The translations under genes were made by a program, and so were the position numbers. Of a stretch of 64,000 nucleotides of DNA, positions 11,501 through 22,169 are shown piece after piece. The stretch comes from Saxidomus purpurata. Lineage: Eukaryota; Mollusca; Bivalvia; Venerida; Veneridae. Position 1 is the stretch's first letter; every line of letters starts with the position of its first letter. The notes beneath the pieces are model-generated. The model was not told where the DNA came from. It did no database searches and saw only the letters and a list, made by a program, of their open reading frames with translations. The DNA is taken from positions 29,534,613 through 29,598,612 of the forward strand of contig JAFMSR010000008.1 in NCBI GenBank assembly GCA_022818135.1, given 5' to 3'.

Positions 11501-12647
11501 ATTTGGTGTTAGTAATGAACCTTTAAGGTGTATTTTGATATTTCTAACTAGATATTTAAGATAAATTTTCGATGATTCTTCCTTTACTGAATTTCAGTTA
11601 CCGGAAAGGAAGAATAAAAATTAAGCTCTTCAGTCTATGATTTTAATAATTCTTATAAATTCTCCAAATTACACCTCGTAAAGGATTTGCACATTTCCAG
11701 GAAAACTGGTTTTGCAAATGTGTTTAATGCATTGTATAGAAAATGTTTAAGTAAGTACATTTCTGTTCATAATGTTTATATATTTTACAATAAGCATTGG
11801 AGCATTCTGGTACATTTGCATTCCTTTAAAATGGCAGAAACATAACCAAACCTATAGCACACTAATTACTCACCCATATCTGTCATCGTAGCCTTTGCAA
11901 CATTCGCCTCCTTCGACCGTGAAATCTATGAAAAAGAGTATTTTGCAAAGTTTTCAAAGCGTCCAATTATTTTATTCAAATGTCTATGGTGTACAATCGG
12001 GAACAAATGGAGCCAAATCCCGACAGCACGATGAACGTGCAGTTCAGACCTGTACCTGTACATGTTAAGAAGTTACTTTCCGTATACCTATCAGGCCATT
12101 GCTACATTTGGTGCATGAATGAAACTTCATACATCTGCAGTAAAAAAACTATATTTGCGCTTTCAATTTATAACCGCACTATACAAAGTACCCGTACAGT
12201 CAGTGAGTGACTGTGTGATTGACTACCTATACACTAGCAAGACAATCTGAGGACAAGCTTCATTAAGCACCTTAGTACAACTACATGTATACGCTGAAGA
12301 GAGCCATATCCATAAGCCTCTCAGTACAACCCGGACTTTCTTCACTTTATCAATAAAAACAAAAACTTTAATTTCCAGTCTTACGGCCCTGGAGATTCAT
12401 AGCGATCAACTATACCAACAATATACATAAACAATAACACGTTATCCTGTGGTGAACTGGTGATGATGTTACACTCTGTCTGGTAGTTTGATAACTTTCA
12501 CAAAGTCTAGTAAATGTGTTGTTTTTTTTCAATATAAAAAGTATAATAATTATAAATGCAAAATATAATTTATAAAATTCAATAAATGATAAAGTTACCT
12601 ATAGAACTAATAACAGCCACAGCTATGACAAAAGTCAACACCGCCAT
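5514..12647 (-). CDS. Cys-rich single-pass membrane protein, CYYR1/Shisa-like, five exons
   Basis: Complete gene assembled by eye: exons 12647-12599, 11925-11874, 9650-9498, 9226-9099 and 5671-5514 (540 nt, 179 residues). All introns are GT-AG and their phases (1, 2, 2, 1) join without a break. Residues 1-16 are a hydrophobic signal peptide. Residues 17-85 are a small Cys/Tyr-rich ectodomain with CC pairs at 25-26, 46-47 and 60-61. A membrane segment lies at about 88-107, followed by a Cys-rich juxtamembrane stretch, an Asn run, and a Gln/Pro-rich tail with PPPY at 162-165, a likely WW-domain ligand. Order and size match CYYR1/Shisa-type adaptors, which in known members act in membrane trafficking or receptor maturation; the role here is inferred. 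Intron 4 holds a foldback element and intron 2 a triple repeat. Confidence 0.85.
5905..6765 (+). repeat. Left array: 21-bp repeats in 147-bp higher-order units
   Basis: Units start with TGT and carry 'ATGTC' or 'TTGTC' at the same offset. Seven different 21-mers follow each other in fixed order, so the order repeats every 147 bp; for example 'tgtgatcatgtc' at 6127 and 'tgtgattatgtc' at 6274 are exactly 147 apart. About five to six higher-order units are present, one shortened near 6400-6425. As 21 is divisible by 3, frames stay open by construction; these are not proteins. Confidence 0.9.
6885..8225 (-). repeat. Right array: same 21-bp repeats, inverted
   Basis: About nine higher-order units in the opposite orientation, marked by 'tttgtttgacataataaga' near 6945, 7090, 7235, 7385, 7510, 7640, 7750, 7890 and 8040. 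Spacing is 130-150 bp where intact. The stretch 7395-7600 has many one- and two-base deletions. A 254-codon minus-strand open frame over 7624-8388 is a product of the 3-divisible period and is not called as a gene. Confidence 0.9.
8330..9060. repeat. Repeat fragments with AGGTCA half sites and GACA-type simple repeat
   Basis: Intron 4 sequence with several 'caaggtca' and 'aggtcaatgtcaa' motifs (8340-8375, 8720-8750), two copies of 'ttgatgtagctt' near 8690 and 8800, and a 'gacagacagacgacaaacagacg' type stretch at about 9018-9050. It resembles the tails of the larger repeats elsewhere in the window. Confidence 0.5.
10661..11268. repeat. Three tandem copies of a hairpin-bearing unit of about 180-210 bp
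   Basis: Copies start near 10661, 10876 and 11056 with 'attgtaacagggaaatacag' and end near 'acaccattggaag'. Each of the first two contains an inverted pair, 'acagggaaatac' and 'gtatttccctgt', about 60 bp apart, able to form a stem. Copy 2 lacks the 'cctgggtggtctttttgtcc' piece found in copies 1 and 3. In copy 3 the second half of the stem is replaced by a G run then a T run. All lie in intron 2 of the minus-strand gene. Confidence 0.8.
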
Positions 12648-13632
12648 GCTGAATCCTTATTTTTCTTTAGGAATACGAAAAAGATAGCATAAAACTGCTA
12701 TTGATACAATTAATCTTATGGATTTTCCCAAATTTTGAGTAGTTTCTTATCAGATAAAATATTGATCAGTCCAAAATAAACAAGTCCCAACGTAGAATAT
12801 TTGCCAACTTGTGTCAAACCGTTTGAAGTTTATCAGGTAAATCCTGATTTATCGTAATTTACTGGGGAAAAAATCATCGAAAAACAATACTTAAAGCGAC
12901 GTTCAACATAAAATATGAAGTGTTCCGAAGTTCATTAAATACAACTTAAACTATGTACATGTAATCGCGAATTTTGAATATAAATACGATTATATACAAA
13001 CTATAAAGCTCTTATGATGGAATTCACTTATTTAAATTTAAAAATACTAAATTCTAAACACTTAATTGCTTGTGTAAGTAAATAAATTACAGATCACATT
13101 CATTAAATGCATAATTATATTAAGGTAAATTAATTGATTAAAGATTGAATGAAACATATGGTCCTGAAAGACATTACGACCAAGACCATACATAATTCTG
13201 TAAAATAAAACTGCTACTGTAACAGTGATGTTCCTTTAACACGACCATCTGTGGAACTGGTCAAAAGTTGCCTAAATGGCCCAATATTAATAGAAAACTA
13301 AACAAAAACTTTACTTTAAATGTGCATCTTTGTTAACTAACGTCACAAAATATTGACCAGCTGATATGCCTCTTTATCATATCTTTATCAATAATAGCAT
13401 CTGTTTTATGAAAACGAATAACACTTGACGGCTTGTTATAATCAAAATGTTCGGTCTGAAACAAGAATTATTGTAAGGATTGGCATTTTAATGTAGCAGA
13501 GGAATATTGAACATAAGGTTTGCATAATTTCAATAAATATTTGTCTGATTTGTTTTAATAGCAAGTTTGAAATCGAACATCACTTGATGTACATTGTGTA
13601 ACAGCAATATTACAGACAGTGAGTTTTCTCCC
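12648..13632. other. Upstream region of the minus-strand gene; no gene recognised
   Basis: AT-rich; it should hold the promoter and 5' leader of the CYYR1/Shisa-like gene, but I see no convincing core promoter motif. Confidence 0.35.
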
Positions 13633-13790
13633 TGGTCAAGCGATTAGATAAGCTGAAACCTTCCAATGAGTGAGAGTTGCAGGTTTGAGCCCCGCTACTG
13701 ACCACGTCTCTTTATGTGAGAAAGTTGGCCGTTATCTAGAAGAAAATGGTTCTAGTACTGATCCTTACCACGAATGATTGTCAGGTAAAC
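13633..13790 (+). mobile_element. tRNA-derived SINE (5' part)
   Basis: The first 80 bases look like a decayed tRNA: outer bases 'tggtca' at 13633 and 'tgacca' near 13708 can pair, 'gcgattagataagc' suits a D arm, and 'ggtttgagcccc' (13682-13693) fits a Pol III B box. Non-tRNA body sequence follows ('tttatgtgagaaagttggcc') as in SINEs, and it runs up to the scaffold gap, so the 3' end is not seen. Confidence 0.55.
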
Positions 13791-13798
13791 TGTCCGCC

Positions 13799-14298
13799 NN
13801 NNNNNNNNNNNNNNNNNNNNNNNNNNNNNNNNNNNNNNNNNNNNNNNNNNNNNNNNNNNNNNNNNNNNNNNNNNNNNNNNNNNNNNNNNNNNNNNNNNNN
13901 NNNNNNNNNNNNNNNNNNNNNNNNNNNNNNNNNNNNNNNNNNNNNNNNNNNNNNNNNNNNNNNNNNNNNNNNNNNNNNNNNNNNNNNNNNNNNNNNNNNN
14001 NNNNNNNNNNNNNNNNNNNNNNNNNNNNNNNNNNNNNNNNNNNNNNNNNNNNNNNNNNNNNNNNNNNNNNNNNNNNNNNNNNNNNNNNNNNNNNNNNNNN
14101 NNNNNNNNNNNNNNNNNNNNNNNNNNNNNNNNNNNNNNNNNNNNNNNNNNNNNNNNNNNNNNNNNNNNNNNNNNNNNNNNNNNNNNNNNNNNNNNNNNNN
14201 NNNNNNNNNNNNNNNNNNNNNNNNNNNNNNNNNNNNNNNNNNNNNNNNNNNNNNNNNNNNNNNNNNNNNNNNNNNNNNNNNNNNNNNNNNNNNNNNNN
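13799..14298. other. Assembly gap, 500 N
   Basis: Exactly 500 undetermined bases. A round number implies a scaffolding placeholder, so the true distance is unknown. Open frames read through it are artefacts. Confidence 0.98.
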
Positions 14299-14399
14299 GC
14301 TCCGCATGTTTACCTTTACCGATGTCGCAGTGACTATAGACTAAATCAATTCTCCCACACAATGTAACCTTTATATTGTGTATATGTAATTAAATATAG

Positions 14400-15780
14400 A
14401 AGTTAATTTGAAGACCGAAGCATGTTAACAGCGCTAACCACTTTCTCTAATTCACACTCAGCTTTCGCAGTCGTTCACTCCGCCGATAACATCGCTTTCA
14501 TAAGATGCAATGTGTATTCTGTGGTCTTTGATTGGTTCACGGGAATGCTTGATAAACGTCTACGTCTGTTTTGAGATGGTTATTCCGCTGCTCACTTTGT
14601 CGAAATGGCCTACCAATATCTACGGATTTGGAACGTATATATTCATATTTAGTCCCTTCTTCAAAGAACAGGATAGTGCTAGATGCAACGGCTCACTTAA
14701 CTGTGACGCATAAGTACCTTCTTCATATAGATTTGAAATTCCCTCATCTCTTTCCTTTCTATAGTTAGATAATAAGACACATAAATCGCAAAATCCAAAC
14801 CTGTCTTCGTGTTTTTCTCTAGTCGTCTTAAAAGAGGCTGTTCGTCTCCGTGGACAATGCTTCCTTTACAAATGTTTGTGTTAATATAAAAATATCCGCC
14901 GTTGTAGTTCTAGACTTAGATTAAGCCGAAGCATTAATCTTGACTTTACAGATACCGTTCAGCGTTAGCGGTAATTTTTTATTAAAATGAACTGTAAATC
15001 GACACACCTGGTTATCCGAAAAGTAGGCATTTCTTTAATAACTTTAAGTGTATCTATCCATGGTGTTTATTGCACATTTATCGATACAACTTTGACATCG
15101 TCCGCATCTACCCAATCGTTAAATGCTTAAGGGAAGCCTTGAAATTCCACGAGGTACTGAAGTTTCTTGTTCCGTTTCCGTTTGAAAATATACGTTAAAC
15201 CATCCTCCCAAATAAAAATTTCATTTCTGTTTTGTGAAGCTAATGTGTATAAGATCTCCTTTAAAACATTTGTTTTACGCTTCGTTTGTCCGACTTCTTT
15301 AAGACCTGAGTTGCACTGTAACTGACTACAACATTTTGCAGTTCATTACTAGATCGATAGGTTATCTTGTCTCATCTTTTTTTTGTAATTTTCCTCTCTC
15401 TATAAATTTACTTTTAGGGTTGGTTATTCGTAGTATAAAAGACTTAAAAGTAGATGTTCAGGTCGTTCATATACTTTTAAAACATTGGTTCCCTTATCCG
15501 CAGGAAATTCCTTCATTTTAAGCGAAAAAATGTCATTTACAATGACATTTATTGCGCTTAAAACCACCTTTGCCATTTTGCCAGCGGTCTCAACCAAAGT
15601 TTTCTCGACAGTAAATCAATTGAGAAAAGCAGAAAATCGCACATCCTCAAGATTCTCAGCTAGGTTAGACATCGGCAAAAGTTCTATGTTCAGCTGCTCA
15701 CAAGTGGCCGTCACTCGCACGGGTATCCATGTCGATGTAGCGCATGCACTTCCTAGATCTAGCAGTCTCACATACATTTA
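14400..15780 (-). pseudogene. Decayed coding relic with a chromodomain-like segment
   Basis: Read on the minus strand, several stretches look protein-like but change frame or hit stops. About 15780-15430 reads over 100 codons with a single TGA, and about 14860-14700 is another block. Around 15170-15085 a basic stretch is followed by a 'YLVEFQGFP' motif, one stop, then 'FNDWVDADDV'. This resembles the core of chromodomains found at the C-terminus of integrases of Ty3-type or Polinton-type elements. That identity is inference from a short motif. There is no intact frame. Base composition differs mildly from the AT-rich flanks. Confidence 0.4.
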
Positions 15781-15817
15781 AGTAAGCGAAGTTATGTGAA
15801 TGATTTTGTCACGTTAA

Positions 15818-16727
15818 AGACGATCGCTACAGTTTCAACATGTTTGTCAAGCAATGAGAATTTTATGAAATTTGGTTTGTTGTTACTGTAATACCTGATT
15901 AGTTAGAATACGAATTAAGAAAGATATGTCACCAGCCTTGTGTATTAGTAATGGACACTTTTCGAAGAATACCCTCAAAAGCAGTACAAATGACCCCTAT
16001 CTCATGTTTATTAACAGTAAAACTCTAAATTTGGAAAATCAACATTGTTTTTTCTTTCAAATGTTAAGCAATTGATCCTATTTCACGAAACTACATGAAT
16101 TGAGATTTCAAAATGTATTCACACTGAAAATATACCATTACAAAGAAAAATAAGTTTCTGTAAAAAAAACGTAGAATTTGTAGTAATTTATCAAAAAATA
16201 ATTCTTAATGTTCAAGCAATGAGAATTTCTTAATTTCTTAATTTTTTGCAGCAGAAATGTTCAAACATCGCTTTCTTGAAAACTTATTTAAAAATGATAG
16301 GTCACCAGCCTTGTTATTGATAAAAATGAGCTGTTGTTTCGGTTGAGGGGAGGCAATGAGTATAATGCCACTGACGTAATACAGATAGATCAGTGAAACT
16401 TTATCCGGATAAATTATGCGTAGTAAAACACATACAAATATTATGTAACAAAAATGTATACTCTGATATCATTTAGTACTGTTTAAAAGTCAGCCTTTGT
16501 TTAATACTGACGTTTTGGGTTCTTTAAAGGTAGGAAATAAACTATCTTGATATACTGATTTTTTGCTATAGTTATATGTATAAAATATGTTATAGTGATA
16601 TGCCTTCTTAATATACTCATTTTGTATGATTGTTTTTAAGATACGTAACTGTTTGTCACATTTAATTCAACATTAAAAAATAAAATTATTTGATATGTTA
16701 CCAAAAATTAAACTGTAGCGATCGTCT
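15818..16727. mobile_element. 910-bp non-autonomous DNA transposon flanked by TTAA
   Basis: The ends are an exact inverted repeat, 'agacgatcgctacagttt' at 15818 and its complement ending at 16727, each directly flanked by TTAA (15814-15817 and 16728-16731). TTAA duplication is the signature of piggyBac-type insertion, though these termini do not start with the usual piggyBac CCC. Inside are two direct copies of a segment of about 120 bp (near 15840-15960 and 16205-16330) sharing 'gtcaccagccttg'. There is no coding frame. Confidence 0.75.
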
Positions 16728-16877
16728 TTAAATGAAAATTCCCAGGAGAAAATAATGTCTATTTAAAATGCCAAGCAGAAAACAAGAAATAATTCTTTAG
16801 CCCGATTTGTGCAAAAGTAGTAACACTCTTTAAAGACAAATAATTTAAAGTCGTTTTACACTGGCTATCTAGCTAAG

Positions 16878-17085
16878 ATGATGATTAACTCATACGAAAA
16901 TTTAGCGTAAATTTTTCTAACACATAATTATTTCCAATGATGGTTAACTCTTACACAAATAAAGCATAAGTTCTGTAACATTTATTTCCCCTACATCGCA
17001 AAAAGTATCCAGGTAAGAGTATAAACTGTTACAAAATTAAGCGTAAGTTTTTGTAACATTTATTTCCCTTACACCGAAAGAGAAT
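16878..17085 (+). repeat. Three degenerate repeats of about 75 bp
   Basis: Marked by 'gatgattaactcatac', 'gatggttaactcttac' and 'agagtataaactgttac', each followed by 'agcgtaa' or 'agcataa' and a 'taacatttatttccc'-like segment. A short local tandem array. Confidence 0.55.
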
Positions 17086-17159
17086 CATTGGCAAAGGGCA
17101 AATCATCGGGATTCGATAATTGCTTCGTCTATTTACCACTACTAACAAGTTGTTTAACA

Positions 17160-17350
17160 AATAACTTTTACTATCCCTACAGCTAGCCTATTACAATTCT
17201 CCAAACATGAAAAAAAAATTAAATGATCGTAAAATGATAAAAAAAATGAAATTTTAAAGAAAGACATGTATAGCTAAACGCATCTCTTATGTACATATAA
17301 CCAATATAACGACCTTCTGCAATAAATCGCTACCCACCAATTAATTGTAC
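17160..17350 (+). repeat. Dispersed repeat, copy 1 of 3
   Basis: Shares 'attctccaaacat', 'aaatgatcgtaaaatgat' and 'ttctgcaataaatcgctaccc' with sequence at 23620-23790 and, more diverged, at 46980-47150. No coding frame or clear termini, so the class is unknown. Confidence 0.5.
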
Positions 17351-19989
17351 ACATATTATTTAATGTTATTTGTCACTGCAACTCTGATTTTACGGTTAAT
17401 GACTCAAATGTTTAGCTTAAACTTTTAGGTTAAGAAATAAGACTTGCAAATATTTTACTATTTATGCTTTTGTAGTTATTTAATGTGGTACTAATTTCAG
17501 GGGGAGTCTCTGTTATCCTTAAAACCAGACATAATCATGTCAGAAAGCAATAGTTATTCGACGTGACGGACTTTGACTTTCCATCGTAGGTTTCAGATCT
17601 ATTTGGCAAATTATTCATTTATTTTAAAACATTATTTGAAATTATCGTTAGTATATGTAACATGTGTTTGTTATCAACTCATGTCTGGAAATCATGTTAA
17701 GCTTTTGTAGTGTAAATGTTTCACGTTATTTCGTAATAAGACTTAGCAAAACAAACGGCGACTTCATGTTTGCTGACAATGTCCAGCATGAAACCGATTA
17801 CATGTTTCTGCTCCCGTGCTCTTGCAACGGCTGTCTATTTATTGCCTCTTTAAATCATGAAAAGTGTTATGTTGTGTTTGTCCGAATTATTGGACTAAGT
17901 GTTATTTTAAGACCGTTTAATGACATCTCGTGACTGGTAATGAGTTTCTATAATATTCTAGATTCTAGATCTATAAACAAGTATTAACTTTTGATGAGGT
18001 GAACACGTGACTACACTGACCCTGTGAGGTTTTGGTATAGGGTCAATACAGTCGTGCTTACCGAAATTAGGTGAATACAAGTTTCATTATGCGGTCCCAA
18101 AAAAAAAATGTAACACACTATAAAATTTATGTAACAATTTAAACGAATAATTTATATCTTTCAGTATGCGTTTAGTAAATGCCATTAACGAATAACGAAT
18201 TGCATCATAAATAAGTAACAATTGTTGTTTAACTCATTAATTATGAAATGTATGTTCGGTTTGAAAATATGATATCATTGTACATGTATTACATTCTGGC
18301 TCATGTAATTTTGTTGTAAAACAAAATCAGTAACACTAATATTTCTGATTCAACATACACACTTTATACTTTGTTGACAGGGATGTTATAACTAAAGAAA
18401 GTATGAATAACAGACTATTTGTAAATGTAAGTACTTAATCTAAAAGTTATACCTGTGTCTAGGACGTGGTACGTGGATGGTTACGGATTATTCCAGGATT
18501 AATAGATCAGCAAAATATTAGTGTTATATTAGAAACTAGACATACTCTGAATTAAAGATCCTCAAAATCTCTGCCCTACTGATTTTATTTTAAACTAAGT
18601 AATAGGACCATATATGTAACTTTTACTGATTAAAGCCCTTTTTTTGGAAAAGTTTTGCGAGGAGTTACTCGGATGTAAAACACGCAGAATAAAGGAAAGG
18701 GAAATATTATGCAAACAAAGCAAATAACAATTTTAAAGATAAAACACCTTTGGTGATTTTTAGTAATTGACTTCTGTGCAAACATTTTTGAATTAGCAGG
18801 ACATGTCAGAGATGCTAAAGGTTAAGGTATGGTCAGTAACCACTTGTGGAAATACATATTGGCTTTCAAGCTTTCAATTAAATTACTATATGATTTTCAA
18901 AAAGACTTAAGCATATTGTGACACAAACAGCTGTCTTAAAGTTAAAATACTGTGTGATATTGGGAACTGTCAACAGGCTCTTTGTAAATTAGTTAAAATG
19001 TGAAATATGCAATCTTAAATGAAGAAAAATAACATGGCAATAATGCATAAAAGTATAACATTTTTCTGCATTATAACAATCTCGCCTGGTCTATTTACTT
19101 TGGACTCGAAAATGCAAATGAACAAACAATATACACAAGGAAAGGAAGAACATATCCGCAACATGATACAAATAACTACAAGTAAGTCATGTAACATAGT
19201 CACAAATGTTTGCATTGGCCCCAACTGCAGGTCTCGTAATTACGGTTAACTAAGGTTTCAGAGAAGACGGGACCAAACTGGTCACAAGTAACAAAGATGA
19301 GACATCCTTTGTGCTGGGCGTGCAAATAAACAAAGAAAGGCTGATGAAAAATAAATCTCAACTTGAGGTATTGTTTTAAGTTAAAAGGTAATTTGTTTGA
19401 GATTGCAAAATATGTATTATATCTGATATCCAAAATGGCAAAATCGGGCTATTAATAGTCAGCTGCACCAAGATCCATGAAAGGCGAAGTTACAGATGTC
19501 TGACGGAGTCTTGATTGTGCAGAAGGCATGACATAAAGGCGAGTGTAAAACAGGCAAAATACTGCATGAATGTCCAGAAGTAATTTCTTATTGTAACATA
19601 GATTTGTTGCTACTGTGTTGTGTTCGAATGAATTAGAGAAGCACAAAAAATAGCATGTTCCCATGATAAGTTAATATGAATGGCAAAAAATCCATTGTTG
19701 GCTGTTGTTGTTAGATGTGCTTTTTTAAATAGAAGAAGAAATTGGCGAAGAAAATCATTTAATATACGTTGCTTTCGGAAGAATTTATAGTAGCTATCCG
19801 TATTCCAACTTTTAAGAATGTCCAAAGTGTTTTTAATAAAGAAAGCACACTTACATTTATAGTAACAATAATCAAAATGCTTTTAAATCTGGCAAGTTTG
19901 ACTTAACATCAATCCGTCCCTATAAAAGAGGTTCAGTAAGAGACTGGAATGCAGTAGTCTTATTTAGCTATATCTGCCATTCTATTTAA
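17351..19989. other. No gene recognised
   Basis: AT-rich. The frame at 17664-17933 (89 codons) and those at 19015-19825 have no splice or family support. Nothing else stands out. Confidence 0.45.
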
Positions 19990-21060
19990 GTTTAAAAAAG
20001 ACCTTTAGCCAGCAGCAATGATTGCGTGCATTTCATGTTTAAACAGGTTAAACTTAGGTAAAGAGGCATTGACAAATTTGACAAAAGCAGAATCAGCAAA
20101 CATATCCTAAATAAAATGCTTGTTTTTGCAGCAAAACTAGATTCACATGATTAACCATGGTAATAGTGTCAGTGTAATTGTTACATGTCATGAGTCAAGA
20201 AGGCAGGTACAAGATTGAAGTCATTATAGAACACTGATAAGGTTTTTGTAAAATACAAAATATGCAGCCTTGTATCATTTTGTGCTGCAATTTGCATTCA
20301 AGACATAATAGTTGTGTATTCTACATGTATAAAGTAATATTGACTTAGTAGCTTGAACAAATTTAAAATCATACACATTGTTGACTAAAATTAAAGAAAG
20401 ACAAGTTATTGAAAAGAATGGCTTGTTCTCAGAACGAGCCATGACAGTCTATTTGATCATTCTGATTCAGTGAAATATAATATTGTTGATCTGAATTAAC
20501 AGCAAAATATCTTGGTAAATTAAGTAATTGAGTACCACCTGCTGAAGTTGTGTTGAAAAGTACTGGAAAAGGCAGTACTCTGAACATTTAATACTTGTTT
20601 TTGCCAAGTCACTGAACATTTTACAGTAAGAAACATACAACCATTAAACCATTAAACCTAGCAAAAACAAATTTGTTGGCTACATATACTTGACTGATAT
20701 TGTTCTGATAATAATATAAACTTGGGTTCTTAGTTTCTAAGATATCCTGAATATCAGTCATAGTTTGTTGCATAACATAAGTAGGTTTAAAAATTTCTGA
20801 CAGTTTGCCTACTGATAAACTTACAACACAATATTCTAATTCATCAAGTACATGTTTAAAATGATTTGTTTTTTTGTATCTGAGTAGTGCGAATACTCAT
20901 CATGTGATAAAAGTTGTATTGTAGGTCTTCAGAAGTACTTGACGTTAGAAAGACATGAACATATGATATTTCCATTGATTACTGTTGATACCACGCATTA
21001 AATTGTCCATACTCCGATTCAAAAGTCTCAAAAAAAGAATTGAGATGAGATCCATGTTGT
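19990..21060 (-). pseudogene. Decayed envelope/F-like glycoprotein-family relic
   Basis: On the minus strand, blocks in different frames match the layout of a large family seen in retroelements and as multicopy genes of corals and molluscs, related to the class of envelope proteins like baculovirus F. From about 20850 to 20650 one frame reads a long Leu/Tyr/Asn-rich ectodomain block. From about 20600 to 20450 another block has the family's short Pro-rich motif, a conserved 'YFAV' step and a Cys after it. Further blocks lie near 20400-20270 and 20080-19990. Stops and shifts separate all of them, so it cannot make a functional protein. Family assignment rests on motif recall, not on a search. 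Confidence 0.55.
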
Positions 21061-22165
21061 TTTAGTGCATTGCCAAGGTCAGCTTGGTTTGAGCCTTTAT
21101 GTGTCTTGCGAGTGTGTTGACGTCCTCTGTAGTTGCTGTTCCAAAAGAAGGTTTTGGAAAACTGACGAATGAATGGTAAAAACGAACGTTTTCCCCGACT
21201 TCTGAAAGGTGTTGATATTATTTATGTTACACTTCGTGTTGAATTTACTATGTTGTGGTTTGTTTTGAATTGAGCACCCGTTTATTGATTCCATTGCATA
21301 CATCCATCCATAGCGTTGCGGTGCAAACCACTGACAATTTTAATATATTTATTCTCACTGCTACATCGATTTTCATTTGTGTTGCTGTTTCTAGCATTTT
21401 CTTCTTCATTTGATGTTTTAATTAAAATATTTCAGGGGGTACCAGCTGTAGCTGTTTTGTTGTTTATAATGTATGTATACTGATACTGTTGAGGGTAACG
21501 TAGCCAACTATCATATACCACATATAGCTATTTCTAAAGCATTATGAATTGATATTGATGTTGAAAGAAAAGATAGTGTTGATATTTATTTGATACAACA
21601 AAGTATAATAATTTGTGCGATATCTGTTTCTTTCAAATATCTTGCATTCATAACCGATCGAAAAAGGATATTCTTAATTAAAGATCAGAGAACAAAAACG
21701 ATGAAACAAGTTACTAATGAACTATTTCTGTTCTGTAATGGTACTGGTATTTCTTTACAGGGTGAAAACATAGGAGCGTGATTTGACAAATGCCATAACA
21801 CTGCAAAGAATAATTTGCATCCAATTTGAGTGTTTACTGTAATTTGAAAGGGCACGTCCTTCCGGGCAACTGCTTGCTTGATATTTGTCTCACTCGGAAA
21901 AATGAATTTAGATATGAAACAAGTATGCTCGGTCTTTGTTTTATTTTTACGTCACTGCAATACCCAGTCAATTTTGTCGAAAGATTAGGATTATTTAGTC
22001 AAATTGTGTAAAATGCCATCATTCATTCAATACGTATGCGAGATTGCAGATAAGTTTAGTTATATGAACTTATTAATTTTAGCTCGATTGTGAAAAAAGC
22101 TTTAATTTTATTGAGTCAGCATCGAGTCTGCTTCCTGGAAAAACCAGTTCTGGTGTTATATAAGA
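21061..22165. other. No gene recognised
   Basis: May include the 5' end of the minus-strand glycoprotein relic: a protein-like frame reads from about 21160 to 21065. The plus-strand frames at 21590-21781 and 21826-22011 lack support. Confidence 0.4.
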
Positions 22166-22169
22166 AGGT

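Noticed and set aside
13746..14362. Frames of about 180-195 codons
   Set aside because: They are almost wholly the 500-N gap translated as X.
15485..15781. 98-codon plus-strand frame
   Set aside because: Antisense to a better protein-like minus-strand frame; no start context or family signs.
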